This document shows positions 8,379 through 17,410 of a stretch of DNA of 64,000 nucleotides, piece after piece (position 1 is the first letter of the stretch; each line of letters opens with the position of its first letter). The notes beneath the pieces are model-generated. The model was given only the letters and a program-made list of their open reading frames with translations, was not told the origin of the DNA and ran no database searches. Both the position numbers and the translations under genes were made by a program. Origin of the DNA: Parapedobacter sp051400755 (GTDB taxonomy: Bacteria; Bacteroidota; Bacteroidia; Sphingobacteriales; Sphingobacteriaceae); the NCBI RefSeq assembly GCF_051400755.1, contig NZ_JBLFFL010000007.1, positions 124,001-188,000 of the forward strand, read 5' to 3'.

Positions 8379-10601
8379 ATGCGGAGCACGATTATCATCA
8401 CGTCAGTATTATTCATTGCAGTGGTGGTTGCCTCTTTTTTTTATTTTTCGGATCTTAAAGAGGGCAACTCATCTAAGCGAAAGGCCCTAACGCATGTTCC
8501 AGGGGATGCAGCATTCCTGCTGTCCTTTACCAATGACACCCTGGTGGATGACTTATTTGCGCAGTTCGATTTGTTCCACGCTGTCCTTGGCCATGAGGGT
8601 ATACAACAGCTTAATTACGTTCAAGACACGATTCTACGGCAGGAGCAGCTTGCGCCGTACATCGCCGGACAAGAGGTCTTCTTCTCTTTCCACGCGGGGG
8701 AAAACCGATTGGATTACCTCATTGCATTAGCGACCAACGAGCGACTGGCGGTTGATGAACTGTTCGAGGCCATTCAGGACATTGACAGTAATGTCACCGT
8801 GCAATGGGCAGACTCATCCAGGCACATATTCAGCCTGCAACCAACAGACCAGGCACCACCCTTGTATGTGATGGAACAACAAGGTGTACTATTGGCAAGC
8901 TTTAGCAGGCAATTAATCAGCCGTGCGATCGATGACAACACACCGAAACTCCCCTCCGATGCCACTGCACACTTCCGCTCGGTAGCCGATGACGAGGCTC
9001 CGCTGACCTGGTACATACGGCATGATCAACTCTTTGACTTAGCCGAGGATTTGATGCGCCGCGAGCCGGGCGACTTCGCGCAGTTGCTCCAAGGATTTAC
9101 GGGGTATTCGACCCTCCGCATGAATTTCAAAAATGATGCTTTCATATTCAGCGGCGGCAGTACGTTAGCTACCGACTCCGCTGCCTACCTTTCGCTATAT
9201 CGTCAGCAGCGACCGGTTGAACAAACCTTGGCTACCGTATTCCCCGTCAGTACAGCCAGCTACCTATGGTTCGGTATCACCGACTATAAGTCGCTACACA
9301 ACAACCTCGTCGAATTATTTACCGATCGGCAGGAAATCGGCCAGATCAATGAACAGCACCGGCTTATCCGCCAATCGTCAACGGTATCCATAGCAGCAGA
9401 TCTGCTGCCTGAATGGGACGACGAGTTTGCGGTGGTTGAACTGGCCAACAGGGAGAACGTCGCGGTGATCAAGGTGAAGGATTCGCGTTCATTTTCGAGT
9501 GTTATTCAGCGGATCAGTACGCGCTATCCTGAAAACATGCATCGGCTCAACCACTCCAATTTGCTGTATTACAGCTTTGGAGATCCGTTGAAACCTTTTA
9601 CCCGCCCCTATTTCTTATTGATAGATGCCTATATGATTTGTGCCAATCACGCCAGCACATTACGGCAGTTTGAGGCGGCATACAGCACTGGGAAAACATT
9701 GGCATCCACGATAGGTTATATCAATTTTAATGCGCTGCAGGCGAACAAAGCCAATGTATCGCTCTTTGTCCACAATGAAAACGCAGGAAACACGATTGCA
9801 AGGGGACTGAAACCGCCGTTTGAAACGGCTTATATGGATACCACGAATTTCGGCTACCAGCGGTTTTACGGTTGGTCGGTGCAGCTCTCGGGCAATTCGG
9901 AAGGTTTTTTCACGAATGTCTATGCCGCATATCCCGATAATCGCACACCGGTCAGCGCTCCGCAGGAAACAGCTACTCAAGAAACCACTGTCCAAGAAAC
10001 AGCTACCCCAATATCCGAATGGACCTTTACACTAAACGGCCAGCTGATCACTAAGCCTGTGGTGTGCCAATACAACGATACGGCAAACTATATCTTGGTA
10101 CAGGATCGCAGCCATATCCTGCACGCAGTATCCGTTGATGGCCGAAAACTATGGAATGCTCAATTGCCCGGACCCATTCTGGGCAGCGTTCAGCAACTGG
10201 CCGATCGCACGTTGGTATTCACTACTGCCGATAGACTTTATCGCATCGACAACGAGGGTGATCCCCTGCCCGGCTTTTCATTGCAGCTACCGCTAAAAGC
10301 CACCGAAGGTGCCATCACATCGGATGAGAAAGAAGAGATACACATAACCGTACCGGTTAAAAACCGCATCCTTTCTTATGATGGCCGAGGAAGATCGTTA
10401 CGAAGCAAAACCCACAACACAGCCGCAGAGCGCATCCGTCAGCAAGACACGGTCCAAGATCTAAACAGCGCTAACCCGCCCGTCGACCTTCCATCCGATT
10501 GCGGTCCACTTTTCTACATGGGTCCCCTGCGCGGCAATAATCCCACCTACTTGCTATGCAGCAAAAACGATGGAAGACTGCATTGTTATCGGTATGATTG
10601 A
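8379..10601 (+). CDS. Membrane-anchored envelope protein with C-terminal propeller-like repeats, function unknown
   Basis: A 740-residue protein with an uncleaved-looking N-terminal hydrophobic segment (about 4-23, IIITSVLFIAVVVASFFYF) and the rest predicted to lie in the periplasm. The body (about 35-510) has two similar halves with VPGDAAFLLSF and VFPVSTASYLWF motifs. After it comes a Thr/Gln/Glu-rich linker at about 528-545 (ETATQETTVQETAT), then blocks that resemble PQQ-type propeller blades (AVSVDGRKLWNAQLPG, RLYRIDNEGDPLPGF). No catalytic motif was recognised. The gene stands alone behind its own promoter, and its last 16 bases overlap the convergent acyltransferase gene. Confidence 0.7.
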   Translation: MRSTIIITSVLFIAVVVASFFYFSDLKEGNSSKRKALTHVPGDAAFLLSFTNDTLVDDLFAQFDLFHAVLGHEGIQQLNYVQDTILRQEQLAPYIAGQEVFFSFHAGENRLDYLIALATNERLAVDELFEAIQDIDSNVTVQWADSSRHIFSLQPTDQAPPLYVMEQQGVLLASFSRQLISRAIDDNTPKLPSDATAHFRSVADDEAPLTWYIRHDQLFDLAEDLMRREPGDFAQLLQGFTGYSTLRMNFKNDAFIFSGGSTLATDSAAYLSLYRQQRPVEQTLATVFPVSTASYLWFGITDYKSLHNNLVELFTDRQEIGQINEQHRLIRQSSTVSIAADLLPEWDDEFAVVELANRENVAVIKVKDSRSFSSVIQRISTRYPENMHRLNHSNLLYYSFGDPLKPFTRPYFLLIDAYMICANHASTLRQFEAAYSTGKTLASTIGYINFNALQANKANVSLFVHNENAGNTIARGLKPPFETAYMDTTNFGYQRFYGWSVQLSGNSEGFFTNVYAAYPDNRTPVSAPQETATQETTVQETATPISEWTFTLNGQLITKPVVCQYNDTANYILVQDRSHILHAVSVDGRKLWNAQLPGPILGSVQQLADRTLVFTTADRLYRIDNEGDPLPGFSLQLPLKATEGAITSDEKEEIHITVPVKNRILSYDGRGRSLRSKTHNTAAERIRQQDTVQDLNSANPPVDLPSDCGPLFYMGPLRGNNPTYLLCSKNDGRLHCYRYD

Positions 10602-11740
10602 CGTTTTTTCAAGCGCGACCGCCATCTCAAAAACGGGTATTCCACCACGAAATTCAACAACAACGCGCCGATTACCGAAACCGCGGCACAAATTAGTACG
10701 CGTAAGCTGCCATCACTGACCAATCCCCAGTCATCCAATGGTGCTTGCATGATATGATTCAGAAACTTATGGCAAAGATATATGCCGTATGACAATGCCG
10801 CAATCATCGTACTCACTCTCCACCTGACCCGGTATAAGATACAGGAAGGAGATAGCGCCCCGAACACCATGAAGCCATAGGCTACAGATAGTAAGGGGTA
10901 CCCAACTAACGTTGGCCAAAGATCCAGCCGGTCGCCCCTCATCAAAAAATAAGCGCCTGCCAGCAGTAGCAATCCGATGACTAACAACTGATTACCCCGG
11001 GACGCATGCCATGCACGCCACCGCGGGCGATAATTCATGATTGCCGCAATCGCGACCCCCACTACCAATCCATCCAAGCGATTATATGTCGGATAATAAA
11101 TCCATTTGTTATAGGTCACAAAACGATCGGCGGTAATACCGTTTTCATAAAAGGGCTGCATGAAATACAGCCAATTGATCCCCCTGATGAGCAAACCAAA
11201 GACCAGTATACCGGCAAAGACCCACACCCCTTGTCTCCAAGCGGCTGTACGCGCGATCAACCAAAGTGAAACGGGCAGCAAGAGGTAAAATTGCTCCTCT
11301 ATGGCCAGTGACCACGCATGGGAAAACGTTCCTTCATTGCCAAAATCGAGATCAAAATTCTGCGTAAATGTCAAAAACTGCCACAACGGGGCAATGCCTT
11401 CCCGTTCCCGAATGAACGGAAAGGCAAAATATAGCGCCACCACAAAAAAGTATGCAGGGAAAATACGTAACGCCCGATGCGTATAAAATTCGGTGAAACC
11501 GATGGTGTGCTTGCTAATCAGTTGGCGCATCAGCTGGTCACTGATCAGGTACCCACTCAGTACGAAAAACAAGTCAACTCCGCTCCAGCCAAACAGCCCG
11601 ATCTCATTCACCCAATCCGGTCGGTCATAGGCCCGGTAATGACACAAGAATACCAAAATGATGGCCAATGCCCGGAGGTGATCCAAGCCTGCCAAATGCT
11701 GGTGATCCGTGTCAAACAGCCGGTTCCAATACCTTTTCAC
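10586..11740 (-). CDS. Acyltransferase 3 family integral membrane protein
   Basis: A 384-residue polytopic protein of the acyltransferase 3 family, which moves acyl groups (often acetyl) onto extracytoplasmic sugars. Motifs are LDHLRALAIILVFLCHY at about 18-34 with the family Arg and His, FFVLSGYLISDQL, and WSLAIEEQFYLLLP. About ten membrane segments are visible. No SGNH esterase domain is fused. The acceptor is unknown. It starts 28 bases after the ThuA/dehydrogenase gene on the same strand and may share its transcript, although no functional link is evident. Confidence 0.9.
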   Translation of the reverse strand: MKRYWNRLFDTDHQHLAGLDHLRALAIILVFLCHYRAYDRPDWVNEIGLFGWSGVDLFFVLSGYLISDQLMRQLISKHTIGFTEFYTHRALRIFPAYFFVVALYFAFPFIREREGIAPLWQFLTFTQNFDLDFGNEGTFSHAWSLAIEEQFYLLLPVSLWLIARTAAWRQGVWVFAGILVFGLLIRGINWLYFMQPFYENGITADRFVTYNKWIYYPTYNRLDGLVVGVAIAAIMNYRPRWRAWHASRGNQLLVIGLLLLAGAYFLMRGDRLDLWPTLVGYPLLSVAYGFMVFGALSPSCILYRVRWRVSTMIAALSYGIYLCHKFLNHIMQAPLDDWGLVSDGSLRVLICAAVSVIGALLLNFVVEYPFLRWRSRLKKRQSYR

Positions 11741-11768
11741 GTTCGTTCGCGATAGCGTTTACCAAACG

Positions 11769-14700
11769 CTAGTTGGCCGCTGGTTTCAGCTTCAAGTCCA
11801 CCGTTTTAGATCCTGTCAATGGGCGTATTCCCATACCGGGAGCATTCGTATACTGCGCGCTGAAACGCAGCACGGTCTCTTCGGCTGCGGCCGGCTTGGA
11901 TACGATGCTTCCTTTGACCGGAAGCGATTTTCGTTTGGCCGATTGGTCATCTGCCAAAGACATAACCCACTGCACCATTTGCCTGGCCTCAGCCTCCTTC
12001 ATATCCGGATGTGCCGCCATGGCCACTTCGCCCCATACCCCGCCCCCACCGTTGAGTACCTTATCTGCGAGATAAGTCGCAGCATCATCCTGCCCTTTGT
12101 ATTTTTGGGCGACCTGCATAAAGGACGGACCGACACTCTTTTCGGCAATTTTATGGCAAGACTGACAATCGGATGCCATCATGAGACTGCGACCCAGAAC
12201 AAGTTCGGATACCTGCTGGTGACCGAGGGAAGTCCCCGCTAGGTCGGTGCCTTTTACATAATCAACCGATACCACCAAATTGGCGGGATCAATTTCACGG
12301 CCATCGTCGGTTACCTTCACCTCGTATTCGATGCGTTCGCCAGGTGTATAAAAACCACTGGTATTGGACAGTACGATATCCACCACCGGCTCTTCATTGC
12401 CCGCATACACCGCTACCGGGTTTGACTCCGCACTGTTGTTTGATGCATCGCTCACGACAACACTGATCTCGTGTTCACCCGATTGATCAAACGTATAAGA
12501 TAGCGAGGGACCCTCGGTTTTCTGGGTAATCGCTCCTATTTTCCAAGTATACGACAGCTTATCATTTTCATGATCGGTTGCTTCTACCGTGGCATTGACG
12601 GTAAAAGGAACCTTGCCGTTGTGTTTATCGACGGCAATTTCTCCTACTTGCGGAGGGAGGTTGCCTGCAATATAATCGATTCGCACAATGCCTGCATCGG
12701 CATTCTTGGCAAACCAGCCCTTGCCATACTCCAATATATATAACTTACCATCCTTACCTACTTCCATGTCAATGGGGTTGGCAAATGATTCGCCTTCCAT
12801 AAACGGCTCCATTTTGTCATAATCGCCGTTTGGCAGCATGGTGACCGCCTTGATCCAGCCACGTATCCAATCATAGATGATCAGCTTGCCATTATAGTAG
12901 TCGGGGTACCGGGTCTCTTTGGGAAACATGTCCGTATAATAAACGGGACCGGCCATGGCGTTGCGGCCGCCGGTACCGAGCTGCGGAAAGTCCGGGGAAG
13001 CCGCATACGGATACCAGATAAATGCCGGTTGCACCGGAGGCAGTACCTGTAAACCGGTGTTGTTCGGCGAGTTATTCAGCGGACGCTTCGGGTCAAACGG
13101 CTCGCCGGACTGCCCTGTCTTGTAATCATATGCGCGGTATGGATAGCTATTGCCAATGAATAAGGGCCAGCCGAAGAATCCAGCCTGCCGGGCTTGGTTT
13201 ACCTCATCGTAACCCCGTGGACCGCGGGTATCCAAACTGTCATTATTGGCATCGGGTCCCACCTCTCCCCAATAAAGGTAACCTGTTTTTTGGTCAACCG
13301 AGATACGATATGGATTCCGAAGGCCCATCGCATAAATTTCGGGCTTGGTCTTTTCCGTACCTTTGGCGAAAAGATTGCCCTCGGGCACCTCATAGCTGCC
13401 ATCAGGACGTAGTTTTATGCGGAGGATCTTTCCGCGCAGGTCGTTTGTATTGCCTGAGGAACGGCGTACATCATACTGCTCGAACCCGGGACGGCTATCC
13501 AACGGTGCAAACCCATGATTCTTATACGACGGGTCAGGTTGATCAAATGGCGTGGAGTTATCACCGGTAGAGAGATATAGTAATCCATCCCCGCCAAAGG
13601 CGATCGATCCTCCGGTATGGCAGCAAATATCCCGTTGGGAATAAAACTGTAAGACTACTTTCTCGGACGAAAGATCGAGCTTGTTATTATCGTAAACGAA
13701 GCGAGACAAACGGTTTACTGAGGTGTCCGATGGACTATAGAAGGCATAGATGAACTTGTTTTTCTCATAATCGGGGTCTAGGGCCAATCCCATGAACCCT
13801 TCCTCGGCATTTACATTTGGCACGTCGGTCCGATGATAAACATCCAATAGTCCTACCTGCATCAACGAGTCGGTATCCTGCTTATAAAGCATGAGTTCGC
13901 CGCGACGCTGCGCTACCAAAATATCCAAATTGGGCAGTATGGCCATCTCCGTTGGTTCGAAGAGTTCTCCTTGCTGCAATTGCGTCTTTACAAAACGTTG
14001 CCGCTCCGGTGGAAGCTGCGTTTTCGCTTTGCTATAGTTGAGCTTATGGTTTTCGCCAATGGCGTATCTGATACCTCCAAGTATCAGGTTCAGATGAAGG
14101 GAATCACTGAAAGATTCCGAAGAATGGCCCAAGGCAGTATAAAACGAACGCCCCCCATCGTACTCATGATACCAGATCATGGGGTGATCGTCGCCATTTT
14201 TACCGCCTTCATAACTGCTCTCGTCGATCGTTATCAACACATTGTTATCGGGGTTGAGTTTCTTGAAATTATACCATTCATCGTGGTATTTGAAGGTTGT
14301 AGGCAGTCCTTTCGTAACCGGATGAAGCGAGTCTACCACGTGGAAGGTGGCCTCTTGCTGATGGGGATGGCTTAGAAAATAACCCCCAACCAGGCGACCG
14401 AACCAGCCCCAGTCGTATTCGGTGTCGGACGCCGCATGGATGCCTACAAAGCCACCCCCGGCTTGGATATACCGTTCAAATGCAGCCTCCTGATAGTGGT
14501 TGAGCACATCACCCGTGGTACTGAGAAATACCACTGCGGAGTACTTGGCCAAGCTATCTTCAGTGAACCATTCGGCGTTGGTAGTGGTATCAATATCAAA
14601 ACCATTTTCATTCGCCAGTTTGATCAATGCTTCATTCCCTGTCGGGATAGATTCGTGGTAAAACGCGGCGGTTTTACTAAACACCAAAATTCTTGGTTTG

Positions 14701-14798
14701 CCGCTGCGCTTGTTGCAGGAGCTAATGCCAACGATGGCAAAGATAACGATTAAAATAAAAGGCAATCTGCCGTTAACTGTTTTAAGAAACTCTTTCAT
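11769..14798 (-). CDS. Multidomain lipoprotein: ThuA - PQQ-type sugar dehydrogenase - PKD - cytochrome c
   Basis: A 1009-residue exported protein with a lipoprotein signal (IVGISSC at about 22-28). The first domain (about 33-250) is ThuA-like (GGGFVGIHAASDTEYDW). The second (about 270-700) is a glucose/sorbosone dehydrogenase-type propeller (GFMGLALDPDY, DICCHTGGSIAFGGDG, LRGKILRI, GLRNPYRISVD). Then come a PKD-like domain (about 715-800) and a c-type cytochrome with a CQSCH haem motif near residue 875, a likely distal Met ligand, and a short tail. The layout suggests PQQ-dependent sugar or polyol oxidation with electrons passed to the attached haem. The substrate is unknown. This architecture recurs in Bacteroidota and Planctomycetes. 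Confidence 0.88.
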   Translation of the reverse strand: MKEFLKTVNGRLPFILIVIFAIVGISSCNKRSGKPRILVFSKTAAFYHESIPTGNEALIKLANENGFDIDTTTNAEWFTEDSLAKYSAVVFLSTTGDVLNHYQEAAFERYIQAGGGFVGIHAASDTEYDWGWFGRLVGGYFLSHPHQQEATFHVVDSLHPVTKGLPTTFKYHDEWYNFKKLNPDNNVLITIDESSYEGGKNGDDHPMIWYHEYDGGRSFYTALGHSSESFSDSLHLNLILGGIRYAIGENHKLNYSKAKTQLPPERQRFVKTQLQQGELFEPTEMAILPNLDILVAQRRGELMLYKQDTDSLMQVGLLDVYHRTDVPNVNAEEGFMGLALDPDYEKNKFIYAFYSPSDTSVNRLSRFVYDNNKLDLSSEKVVLQFYSQRDICCHTGGSIAFGGDGLLYLSTGDNSTPFDQPDPSYKNHGFAPLDSRPGFEQYDVRRSSGNTNDLRGKILRIKLRPDGSYEVPEGNLFAKGTEKTKPEIYAMGLRNPYRISVDQKTGYLYWGEVGPDANNDSLDTRGPRGYDEVNQARQAGFFGWPLFIGNSYPYRAYDYKTGQSGEPFDPKRPLNNSPNNTGLQVLPPVQPAFIWYPYAASPDFPQLGTGGRNAMAGPVYYTDMFPKETRYPDYYNGKLIIYDWIRGWIKAVTMLPNGDYDKMEPFMEGESFANPIDMEVGKDGKLYILEYGKGWFAKNADAGIVRIDYIAGNLPPQVGEIAVDKHNGKVPFTVNATVEATDHENDKLSYTWKIGAITQKTEGPSLSYTFDQSGEHEISVVVSDASNNSAESNPVAVYAGNEEPVVDIVLSNTSGFYTPGERIEYEVKVTDDGREIDPANLVVSVDYVKGTDLAGTSLGHQQVSELVLGRSLMMASDCQSCHKIAEKSVGPSFMQVAQKYKGQDDAATYLADKVLNGGGGVWGEVAMAAHPDMKEAEARQMVQWVMSLADDQSAKRKSLPVKGSIVSKPAAAEETVLRFSAQYTNAPGMGIRPLTGSKTVDLKLKPAAN

Positions 14799-14985
14799 AT
14801 TACGGTTTTATCACGTCAGCAATATCTGGGTTACAAAAATGATAATTTCTGCCACATTTCCGCGATAAATTTTAAACTTCATTCGGTAAGTTTTCTGGTA
14901 CATTGGCCTTAACAGCATTCATTGACCTAAATTCCCAACTCTTTACAGATTTAGGCGGTTATTTCACCGCCGAGGATCAACATCT

Positions 14986-16050
14986 GTGAATGGAGGAAAT
15001 GTGGAAAAACACCAGGACTTAGCGCTTGTCATCGCTTGGCCAGATAAAACTGCGCGCGGCGATGAGCGTTGGATGGCGTTACTTAAGCAGCTTGGCGTCG
15101 TCAAAAACCTAAATTTTAGAGTGGGTCATGCCGCTATTATATTGATCAATCGCCAAAGCGGTACGCTATCCTATTATGATTTCGGGCGTTACGTGACACC
15201 GCGGGGATATGGACGGGCCCGGTCATCCGAATCTGACCCGAGACTTGCGCTGAATACACAGGCACAGTTTGACAACACCGGAACCATACAGAATCTCCAA
15301 GCGATCACAGCCGAACTTCATCAAATGGAGTATGCCACACATGGAGGCGGTAGGCTGTTTTTTTCACTTGCAAAAGGCATTTCCTATGCAAAATCCACCC
15401 GATTTGCACGGCGTATTGTAGAAAGCGGTCCGGTCAAATATGGGGCGATAGCCAAAGACAATAACAGTTGCTCGCGTTTTGTCGCCCAAGTATTGTTAGC
15501 TGGCCTAACAGCTCGTCACCCCGCCCGGCGGCGGGTCGGCCTCCCAGAGAGTCTCAAGGCAAGCCCGATGAGCAATGTGGTCAATGCCTCACCAAATAAG
15601 ATCATCTACCGTTACCATGAAGGCTCATTGGCCTCCTTCAAGATGAATCGCTGGCAATCCTTGCATTTTCAAGTAGACCTATTGCTGCACAACTTATCCA
15701 CTACCAAAGCCAAAGCATTGCCATGTGACCGGGAACCCGGCAACATGGCCGAACCCGAAAGACCATCGAGTATACCAAAATCCGCGCAATGGCTGGGAGG
15801 CATTGGTGAGGGAGCCTGGTATTTCCTTGATCGGGATTTGGAACGGGGTTTGCTATTGGTTGTAAAATATGCCGTTGACGGAAATGAAGACTATCGCGCA
15901 AGCTGTATGGCTAATCAACAGATAAATTTGGATAAACCATACCGATTTACCTACCATTGCCATTATCAATGTCATCAGATCGTACAACACGAAAAGCAAA
16001 TCAGGCTGGACACTATTGACGACCAAGACTGGAATATCCGTATCGCGTAA
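14986..16050 (+). CDS. Conserved hypothetical protein with permuted papain-like (NlpC/P60-type) signature
   Basis: A 354-residue cytoplasmic protein without signal peptide. The first half carries FRVGHAAIILIN (about 40-51) and, later, NNSCSRFVAQVLL (about 158-170). A His-bearing strand followed by a Cys-bearing helix is the order expected for circularly permuted papain-fold enzymes. The second half (about 245-354) contains GIGEGAWYFL and other short motifs and looks like an independent beta domain. The function is unknown. I used the GTG at 14986 because no in-frame ATG exists between it and the upstream stop; the GTG at 15001 is an alternative. It is followed by panD after 30 bases. Confidence 0.65.
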   Translation: MNGGNVEKHQDLALVIAWPDKTARGDERWMALLKQLGVVKNLNFRVGHAAIILINRQSGTLSYYDFGRYVTPRGYGRARSSESDPRLALNTQAQFDNTGTIQNLQAITAELHQMEYATHGGGRLFFSLAKGISYAKSTRFARRIVESGPVKYGAIAKDNNSCSRFVAQVLLAGLTARHPARRRVGLPESLKASPMSNVVNASPNKIIYRYHEGSLASFKMNRWQSLHFQVDLLLHNLSTTKAKALPCDREPGNMAEPERPSSIPKSAQWLGGIGEGAWYFLDRDLERGLLLVVKYAVDGNEDYRASCMANQQINLDKPYRFTYHCHYQCHQIVQHEKQIRLDTIDDQDWNIRIA

Positions 16051-16080
16051 ATAACGACTAAAAAACACACGAATAAAACC

Positions 16081-16449
16081 ATGGAGTTAACTATTTTAAA
16101 ATCGAAGATTCACACTGTAAAAGTAACCGAAGCTAATGTTGAATATAACGGCTCCATCACGGTAGATGCCGACCTGCTGGATGCCGCCCAGATAAAAAAA
16201 TACGAGCAAGTATACATCAACAATGCGGTAAGCGGAAGCCGGATCATGACCTACGTCCTCCCGGGCAGGCGCGGAAGTGGCGAAGTCTGCATGAATGGTG
16301 GTGCCGCACTACACGCCAAAGTGGGTGATACAGTCCACATACTGAGCTTCTGCAATGTAAGTGAAGAAGAAGCAGAAACCTATCAACCCGTACTGGTATT
16401 TACCAAAGACGACAATCAGATTGCCTCCGTGGAGCGATATACGTATTAA
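16081..16449 (+). CDS. panD: Aspartate 1-decarboxylase
   Basis: PanD converts aspartate to beta-alanine for pantothenate and CoA synthesis. It is made as a proenzyme that cleaves itself before Ser25 to form a pyruvoyl group. Here the cleavage site is Gly24-Ser25 in YNGSITVD. The other family segments are present (LKSKIHTVKVTEAN, GSRIMTYVL, NGGAALHAKVGD). At 122 residues the length is usual. No other pantothenate gene is adjacent. It ends 16 bases from the convergent end of the long minus-strand cluster. Confidence 0.95.
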   Translation: MELTILKSKIHTVKVTEANVEYNGSITVDADLLDAAQIKKYEQVYINNAVSGSRIMTYVLPGRRGSGEVCMNGGAALHAKVGDTVHILSFCNVSEEEAETYQPVLVFTKDDNQIASVERYTY

Positions 16450-16465
16450 CCCGCGCGATATCGTC

Positions 16466-17410
16466 TTAGTCACGCACCTCAAAAAACCAGCTAGGTAATA
16501 TTTTGGTAGCTCCCCGTTTGACATCGGCGACTTCCGTCATCGGTATCGATCGGTATGGCCACCGCAGACGGGTGCCAATATCGGCCCAACCGCCTACGGT
16601 GGCCAATAATTTGTCCAAAGCAGGATTGCTATACCCTTTTTGGGCGAAAGGAACGATGTAGCTCGAAAAAAAAGCGTGGATGCATTGCTCCACTTGAAGC
16701 GCTTCGCCGATGGCCGTTTGCATCATGTGCCACCAATGTTGTGCCGCCCATGGGTTGATGCAAGCCACATTGGAATACGCGCCGCTGGCTACTCCCCTAT
16801 GCACCCCCGTTGCCAAATGATGGCCGGGCACAAAGACGGCCACCTTACCCGCCACGGGTTTCATGCGTTCATACCATGCCTCATCTCCGTCCAGCAATTT
16901 GATGCTGATCAGGGAGGGGATTTTTTCGGATAGCGTTAAAAGATCTTCGGGTGACAGCACTTTCTTGGCGTGGCGTGGGTTGTAGAGCACCAGCGGAATC
17001 GGATCGGCCACGGCAGCAATTCGATTCAAGAAAATCAGCGCTTCTTCTAAATTGACGGCCACCCAATCGGGCAAAATGACCTGATAAGCCGCAGGATTTA
17101 GCTTCTTGCTGCGCCGGATACGGTCAACTGCGGTTATGGGTACCGAATGTGATGCCCCCACCTGGAATAGCATGCCTTTGGCGCTGCATTTTTCGGCCAA
17201 CAGCTGGTTGACGCAGTCAAATTCGTCTTCTGTCTGCGTGTGAAACTCTCCTGCCGTTCCATTGGAATAGATACCATCCACCTTAGCAGCGATCAACCGG
17301 TCAATCTCTTCGGATAGCCGGTAGAAATCAATCGAATCATCCGTATTGATAGGCAATAGCAGCGTACCCCAATTTCCACGGCATTTTTCGGCAGTCAGGG
17401 TCGTCACCAT
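16466..17410 (-). CDS. DapA/NAL-family pyruvate-dependent aldolase (class I), distal gene of the locus
   Basis: A 314-residue TIM-barrel aldolase of the dihydrodipicolinate synthase/N-acetylneuraminate lyase family. The N-terminal SNGTAGEFHT loop, the tyrosine in VLYNPRHAKK, and the Schiff-base lysine in LISIKLLDGDE are present, so it should form or split 2-keto acids with pyruvate. It differs clearly from the true NAL of this cluster: it lacks the YYHIPxLTG motif. A different substrate is therefore likely, for example a 2-keto-3-deoxy sugar acid produced by the IlvD/Edd enzyme of the same cluster; this is inference. The ATG at 17410 overlaps the stop of the MFS gene within ATGGTGA, indicating translational coupling. 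The longer start at 17443 was rejected. Confidence 0.85.
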   Translation of the reverse strand: MVTTLTAEKCRGNWGTLLLPINTDDSIDFYRLSEEIDRLIAAKVDGIYSNGTAGEFHTQTEDEFDCVNQLLAEKCSAKGMLFQVGASHSVPITAVDRIRRSKKLNPAAYQVILPDWVAVNLEEALIFLNRIAAVADPIPLVLYNPRHAKKVLSPEDLLTLSEKIPSLISIKLLDGDEAWYERMKPVAGKVAVFVPGHHLATGVHRGVASGAYSNVACINPWAAQHWWHMMQTAIGEALQVEQCIHAFFSSYIVPFAQKGYSNPALDKLLATVGGWADIGTRLRWPYRSIPMTEVADVKRGATKILPSWFFEVRD

